64,000 nt of DNA from Bryopsis sp. KO-2023 (lineage: Eukaryota > Chlorophyta > Ulvophyceae > Bryopsidales > Bryopsidaceae). Location: positions 5,642,001 to 5,706,000 of the forward strand of contig BSYQ01000008.1 in the NCBI GenBank assembly GCA_030272585.1, read 5' to 3'. Positions within the stretch are counted from its first letter, which is position 1. Each line of letters starts with the position of its first letter. The position numbers were made by a program, and so were the translations under genes. Below the pieces are notes generated by a model. The model worked only from the letters and a program-made list of their open reading frames with translations. It was not told the origin of the DNA and ran no database searches. Positions 59,937 through 64,000 of this stretch are shown here, in pieces.

Positions 59937-60108
59937 ATATTGTGACTCTCGGATGAAAGGCCAGAGTTTTGCGGGCCAGAAATGAAAGGGGATGGTGGTT
60001 CTGGTGGAGGTGACTGGGTTTTTATCTGGAGGTGACTGGATGATGGATTCGCTGGGGAGAATATGGCGGCTGCTTGTGATGTTGGTTTTTCATTTAAAGG
60101 AAAGAACA
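59937..60108. repeat. Dispersed repeat B, copy 2
   Basis: GACTCTCGGATGAAAGGC, GGAGGTGACTGGGTTTTTAT and ATGGATTCGCTGG in the same order as at 37590-37760. Confidence 0.6.
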
Positions 60109-60189
60109 TTTCAAGGTGGTGACCAAGGTATGGAGTCCCATGCCATCAGACCATTCCATCCTTGTTGCTGCTTACCCTGGACTCGGTTG

Positions 60190-60600
60190 TCACTGGATGG
60201 GAAATCTTTGAGCACACCCAGCTATCAATCCAGGATGGGCTCATGTCCAGCAATAACAGCACTCCAAACAGCCAAAAATTCCAGATTTCGACCAACAAAA
60301 TCCTTTCAATCTGTCATGAATGTGCAACAGGTGCTGAAATATCGAATCGCTGCCTTCATCCACACTCCATCCTTGCTGGTCCCCATTTTTTGCAGATGCA
60401 GATACAACTGTCCATTGATTTCTTCCCAATTATTTAAAAACAAAGTCCAGAACTTCGACAGTATATATATTCCTGACAGGCAAAATAAAATTCTTCAGAT
60501 GGTGACCCATTTCAGAAAGCAAATTTCAATCAGTCACAAAAATTCGGGATACCAAAGCCGGTTCTTGTAAAAAAAACAGTACTCACCCTCATGAAACCTC
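60190..60600 (-). pseudogene. Third locus of the array exon family
   Basis: Minus-strand sequence matches the 39.5-40.2 kb block: MGHHLK and FILPVR near 60510-60470, then QQGWSVDEGSDSIFQ, HLLHIHDRLK. Frames are broken between blocks. It sits next to repeat B, as the right array does downstream of RPL14, so the two may have been duplicated together. Confidence 0.5.
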
Positions 60601-60713
60601 CATCCATACTCAGCTATATCAGCACTTCAAGCAGGTCCCAGCATTTTTTTCTTTCCGAAGTTGAACCATAATCCATCAACAAAGATTAACAATACACACT
60701 ATGGGAAAACCCC

Positions 60714-60795
60714 GTCTGTGCGATGTTGAAATTTCTATGCGATGTCAGTGGCCATGAAAGGCGTCCCCACCATTTTTACGAACACATCGCACAGA
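60714..60795. repeat. 13-bp inverted repeat, 56-base spacer
   Basis: GTCTGTGCGATGT at 60714-60726 and its exact complement at 60783-60795. The spacer contains a further partial GCGATGT. Possibly a small MITE or hairpin. Confidence 0.6.
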
Positions 60796-61079
60796 CATCC
60801 CGTTAAAAGCTCCCGACACTTGGTTGGGGACACTTTCATGTACGACACTTTTTCTTCTTGATGTCCAGCACCACGCCATCTCAATTTCTATTTTTCCTCC
60901 TTCGCTGTGAGCGCTCTAGTGCTTCGCTCGCGAGAGGGCTTTGGGGATCCCACGGAGTCGCGTCGACAATCTCCAGAAACGTTTGCGTTCGTCTTCCCTC
61001 TTCGAAAGCAACAACTGCTGCTGCATTCGTCAAGCATGCACAGTCAGTGTGCTGGGGGTTTTCGGAGCTTAATGTCCAG

Positions 61080-63798
61080 GGCTTTTCGACAGGGTTGCCG
61101 GAGAGGCTGCAGAAGGCGCTCCTGCACACTCTCCCTGGATTGGAAAAGTGCAAAATGCTGAGGGCCCATGCTGGTGGAGTACGATTACATGCCGGTGTAT
61201 CAATGCAGCCACACGCTAGAAACCAAAAAAACTTTAGGACCTTTCTTCAGCGAACAAGAGGTGTTTGGATATAAGAATAATGAACAATTTGTTTTTCTTT
61301 TTTGAAGGTTATTCATATGTATGCCTGACAAGGATTTCCGACTGGCTAGATAAAATCCCACGTCGAAGCCAGCAAGCACGCAGTTGGAAAGCCGCTCCTG
61401 CTAGAAGCTTTGTGGGAACTCTGTTCTGGAGATGGTTTTTGCCATCCTAGGAAAGTCAAGGAAGAGGTAACAGATGCATGTAAAAAAAAGCCCCAAAAAT
61501 TGTGAAGAGGTGTATATTTGGCCACAGAGTCGAATTTGAATTCGACGCATGTACATTGAAATATGGTGCAAGCTGGTGCTGCTTTTTCTGGTTCATTGAA
61601 TTCTTGTCGAGTGGGGGATAGGTTGGCGATGTTTTTTTTGCGAGGTTTTTTATTTTTCTTTTATTTTTCCGACAGGTTTATATGGTGTCGACCCTCGAGA
61701 CACGACTTTTGAGTTAGTGAAGGAGCATGCCAATTTCATAAGAAAGGTGCGGTGTCCCCCCCCAAGAAAAATCCAAAAAATCCAAGTGTATACTTTTTTT
61801 TTCGTGAGTGCTTTCACAAACAAGGTAATAATATCCTTGCGTATGTGAATGCATGGTTTTTCGTCTTTCCCTCCCCCCCAAAAAAAAACTCAAGAAATTT
61901 ACTTGAACTAAAAGCAGAAAATACATCCATCAATTGATGTACACAGGTAAACAACGCTCAAGCCCCTGGGGAAGACTGCACAACGGGCTGCTGGGTTCCA
62001 CACTCTCGAGGCCAGCACAGGATTTGCATTCCAGCACCGCACGCCTGCAAAACTTACTGGGAAATGCCTGACAAGGATTTGATGAAAGACGTCATCATGC
62101 AGGTTTGGGACAAAGACGTGAAAGTGGCTTGTATGCTAGTTTGACCATGATTTGGACAAATGGACACCAAGCAATGACTAGAGTGTGGGTTGTGGTGTAC
62201 AAAGGGTACGAAGAAGCGGCAGCTCAGAGCTTGATTGCGGGGATCAATGCTGCAAGGCAAGCCCAGGGTTTGTCGGAGTTTGAGTTGTACACGGGGACTC
62301 TTATCAACGATTTGGCCACAAAAGATCTTCGAGAGCCCTACAGGATGTTGACCAGCAGATCGGAATATGGTTTGATGCTACAGTCAGACAATGCAGACGA
62401 AAGGCTGACGCCTCTCGATCGAGAAATTGGCCAGGTGAGATGATGTTCAATGGGAAAAATCCAAACCAAACAGGTAAGTGTGGTGGCCGATGGAAAAGTT
62501 TTGAGTTTTTGTTCGAAAGGCAATCCGACTGCTTAACCGATCGGAAAGAGATCTTTGAGGTGTATTGGGGATTTAGCGTAAATGAGGGTTGATCTGAAAA
62601 GGGGGAGGGGTAGCGACAGTCCAAACCTTTGTTTCTGCATGAATTTGATGTTAAGAATGATTCCTTGTAGAAAAAAATTAGGGCCGAGAGAGAGAGGCTA
62701 GCCAGCATCTGGGTGGATCCTGGCAGCGAGATATTCCAGGAAATGGTGTTGTTGACTCAGCAAGAAATGAGAAGGCTTTTTCAGATCAGAAGTGGGTTAG
62801 TGTGACAGTCATTGTCGTTCAATTGGTGATGTGCATTTATCTATCTCTGTCAGTTTTATCGTTTTTTTATTGATACATTTTTTTTAGATTTCTGAAGAAA
62901 TCTAAAGAAAGTAGTATTCTTCATTCAATCAACGTGATTTTGGTTTCTGTTGCCAACAGGACAGAATGGCAAAGCCTCCACCAAAGGCTGCAGCCGCTCC
63001 TCGTGTTTGGTCACTTTGGAGGAATTGCTGAGGTGGCTTCATGTGCACCCTGGGATTGTCGATGAGTATGACATGGGCCCTCCTGTGGTGAACTTCCGGT
63101 ACTGCATCCTGATGCAGTGTGGTTGTGTTGCTTTTGTTGAGATTGCTGGGCTGTTTTCATTTTTGCCCTTGCAATGGAGAGCCAACCAACCAGGTTGTAA
63201 GGGTTGGATTTGGTGGGTTTCATCTTGTGTGCAGAGCGAAGCTTTGAATTACTTGGAGGAGTCTGTGGAGATCAACACAAAATACGAAGGTTTCATCAAG
63301 CGCCAGAAGAAACATTTGGAAAAGTGCAGGGGAAGAGGGGGAAAAAGATTCCTGACAACATTGACTACTCGACCATTCAAACGCTGTCGATGGAGGCTGG
63401 AGAGAGACTGCAAAAGGTTGGGGTTAACATTGCAAAGGCAAGCCACCATCATATGTTCCTGTTGAGAAATGTTTCTTGTTTGGGATCGGTTGCTACGGCT
63501 TCCAACTCAAAATTAAACAGAACACCACCTGTTCACCATTGAGCAAGCGCCATCTGTTCCAAGAAATGACAGGCTGTCGACCATTCACATGGAGCTGCTG
63601 ATGGATGTGTGGAAGTTTCTGTCTTTGCAGATTCGACCGAGGAAAATCGGACAAGCTTATATGATCGGTGGCGTGAATCTGGCTTATATCAGCTCCCCTG
63701 TTGGTGAAATGCCTCGTGGTCGGCCCGAGTTTGTTGACGAATTATCTGGTTTTTGGGGAAAGACCAACCTCCAGAAACCGAAGCGGTTGATGACGTGA
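61080..63798 (+). CDS. MTO1: MnmG/GidA/MTO1 tRNA-modification enzyme, C-terminal half, with reading-frame breaks
   Basis: Order of blocks is as in MnmG (FAD enzyme that, with MnmE, modifies the wobble uridine of tRNAs in bacteria and organelles): [20 protein letters not shown] and LEKCKMLR (61080-61165); VEYDYMP, HTLETKK in a shifted frame (to about 61270); [20 protein letters not shown] ... [36 protein letters not shown] (62205-62434); [20 protein letters not shown] (62671-62791); [13 protein letters not shown] (62960-63087); [17 protein letters not shown] then, shifted, [20 protein letters not shown] (63235-63416); [16 protein letters not shown] (63631-63798). Introns have correct phases. 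The N-terminal FAD-binding half is not seen upstream, and two or three indels break the frame, so it is a pseudogene or suffers from sequence errors. Confidence 0.8.
61677..62096 (+). other. Two exon-like blocks of unclear membership between MnmG blocks
   Basis: After CCGACAG (61675) the sequence reads [20 protein letters not shown] and FIRK to AAAG|GTGCGG. After ACACAG (about 61946) an open frame ends [17 protein letters not shown] before GTTTGG. Neither fits the MnmG fold at this position. They may be exons of another gene or insertions. Confidence 0.25.
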
Positions 63799-64000
63799 CG
63801 GAATACATCGCGGACTCCGAGGACTTAATAAGAGGCTACAAGAGTTACGAACGTGGTTCGCGGGATATCAGAGAGCAAGGGCAGAACTCCTGAATCTAAA
63901 CCGTTGGACCCTCCCAAGGCCCCACAGACAGATCCTCTGAGGGATGGACCAGCTCAGCGGCCTCACCCTGCTTATGTGGGGGGGCCAAGGTACCCATATT
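63799..64000 (+). other. Sequence after the MnmG stop; alternative-frame C-terminal extension
   Basis: A +1 frame entering at the TTTTTGGGGAAA run near 63755 reads [30 protein letters not shown] up to a TGA near 63892. This could be the true C-terminus if the homopolymer run has an indel. Confidence 0.35.

Overview
This is a nuclear genome fragment from a eukaryote with many spliceosomal introns. Every gene I could assemble has GT-AG introns with conserved phase (donors mostly GTAAGT, GTGAG or GTATG; acceptors mostly CAG). The organism probably belongs to a plastid-bearing lineage. One gene (23665-25354, minus) encodes a YGGT-type membrane protein with a Ser/Arg-rich leader resembling a simple chloroplast transit peptide without a signal peptide, which fits primary plastids better than complex ones. 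The eL14 N-terminus (MPFKRYV) also fits the green lineage. The species itself is not identifiable from the sequence.

Layout. 0.1-2.7 kb: exons of a basic/acidic nuclear-type protein (minus). 3.4-11.7 kb: a plus-strand array of decayed exons carrying three copies of a 460-480 bp terminal-inverted-repeat (TIR) element. 13.0-17.6 kb: an F-box protein gene (minus) with a long-TIR MITE in an intron. 18-22.7 kb: poorly recognised small genes, including a secreted-type gene with an in-frame TGA. 23.7-25.4 kb: the YGGT gene. 25.7-26.6 kb: a second copy of the same MITE. 26.6-30.3 kb: gene-poor sequence strongly depleted in G on the plus strand. 30.3-32.7 kb: an intact six-exon NTF2+RRM (G3BP-like) gene (minus). 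33.2-35.2 kb: a CACTA-type transposon with probable captured exons. 35.7-37.5 kb: an intact three-exon RPL14. 39.5-50.2 kb: an inverted (minus-strand) array paralogous to the 3.4-11.7 kb array, with three more TIR-element copies. 50.9-51.6 kb: an N-terminal Xaa-Pro aminopeptidase fragment. 53-58.3 kb: two plus-strand multi-exon genes (one unknown, one CotH-like) and an intronless minus-strand ORF. 59.9-60.6 kb: another fragment of the array family. 61-63.8 kb: the C-terminal half of an MnmG/GidA/MTO1 gene with correct introns but several reading-frame breaks.

The main themes are repeat structure and decay. Two arms of the same exon family lie about 28 kb apart in opposite orientation. The TIR elements in them keep their ends paired by compensatory changes and keep a splice-donor-like site and an internal hairpin. 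The best intact genes (RPL14, the G3BP-like gene, YGGT) read cleanly, whereas MnmG and the aminopeptidase have indels, so each of those is either a pseudogene or affected by assembly error.
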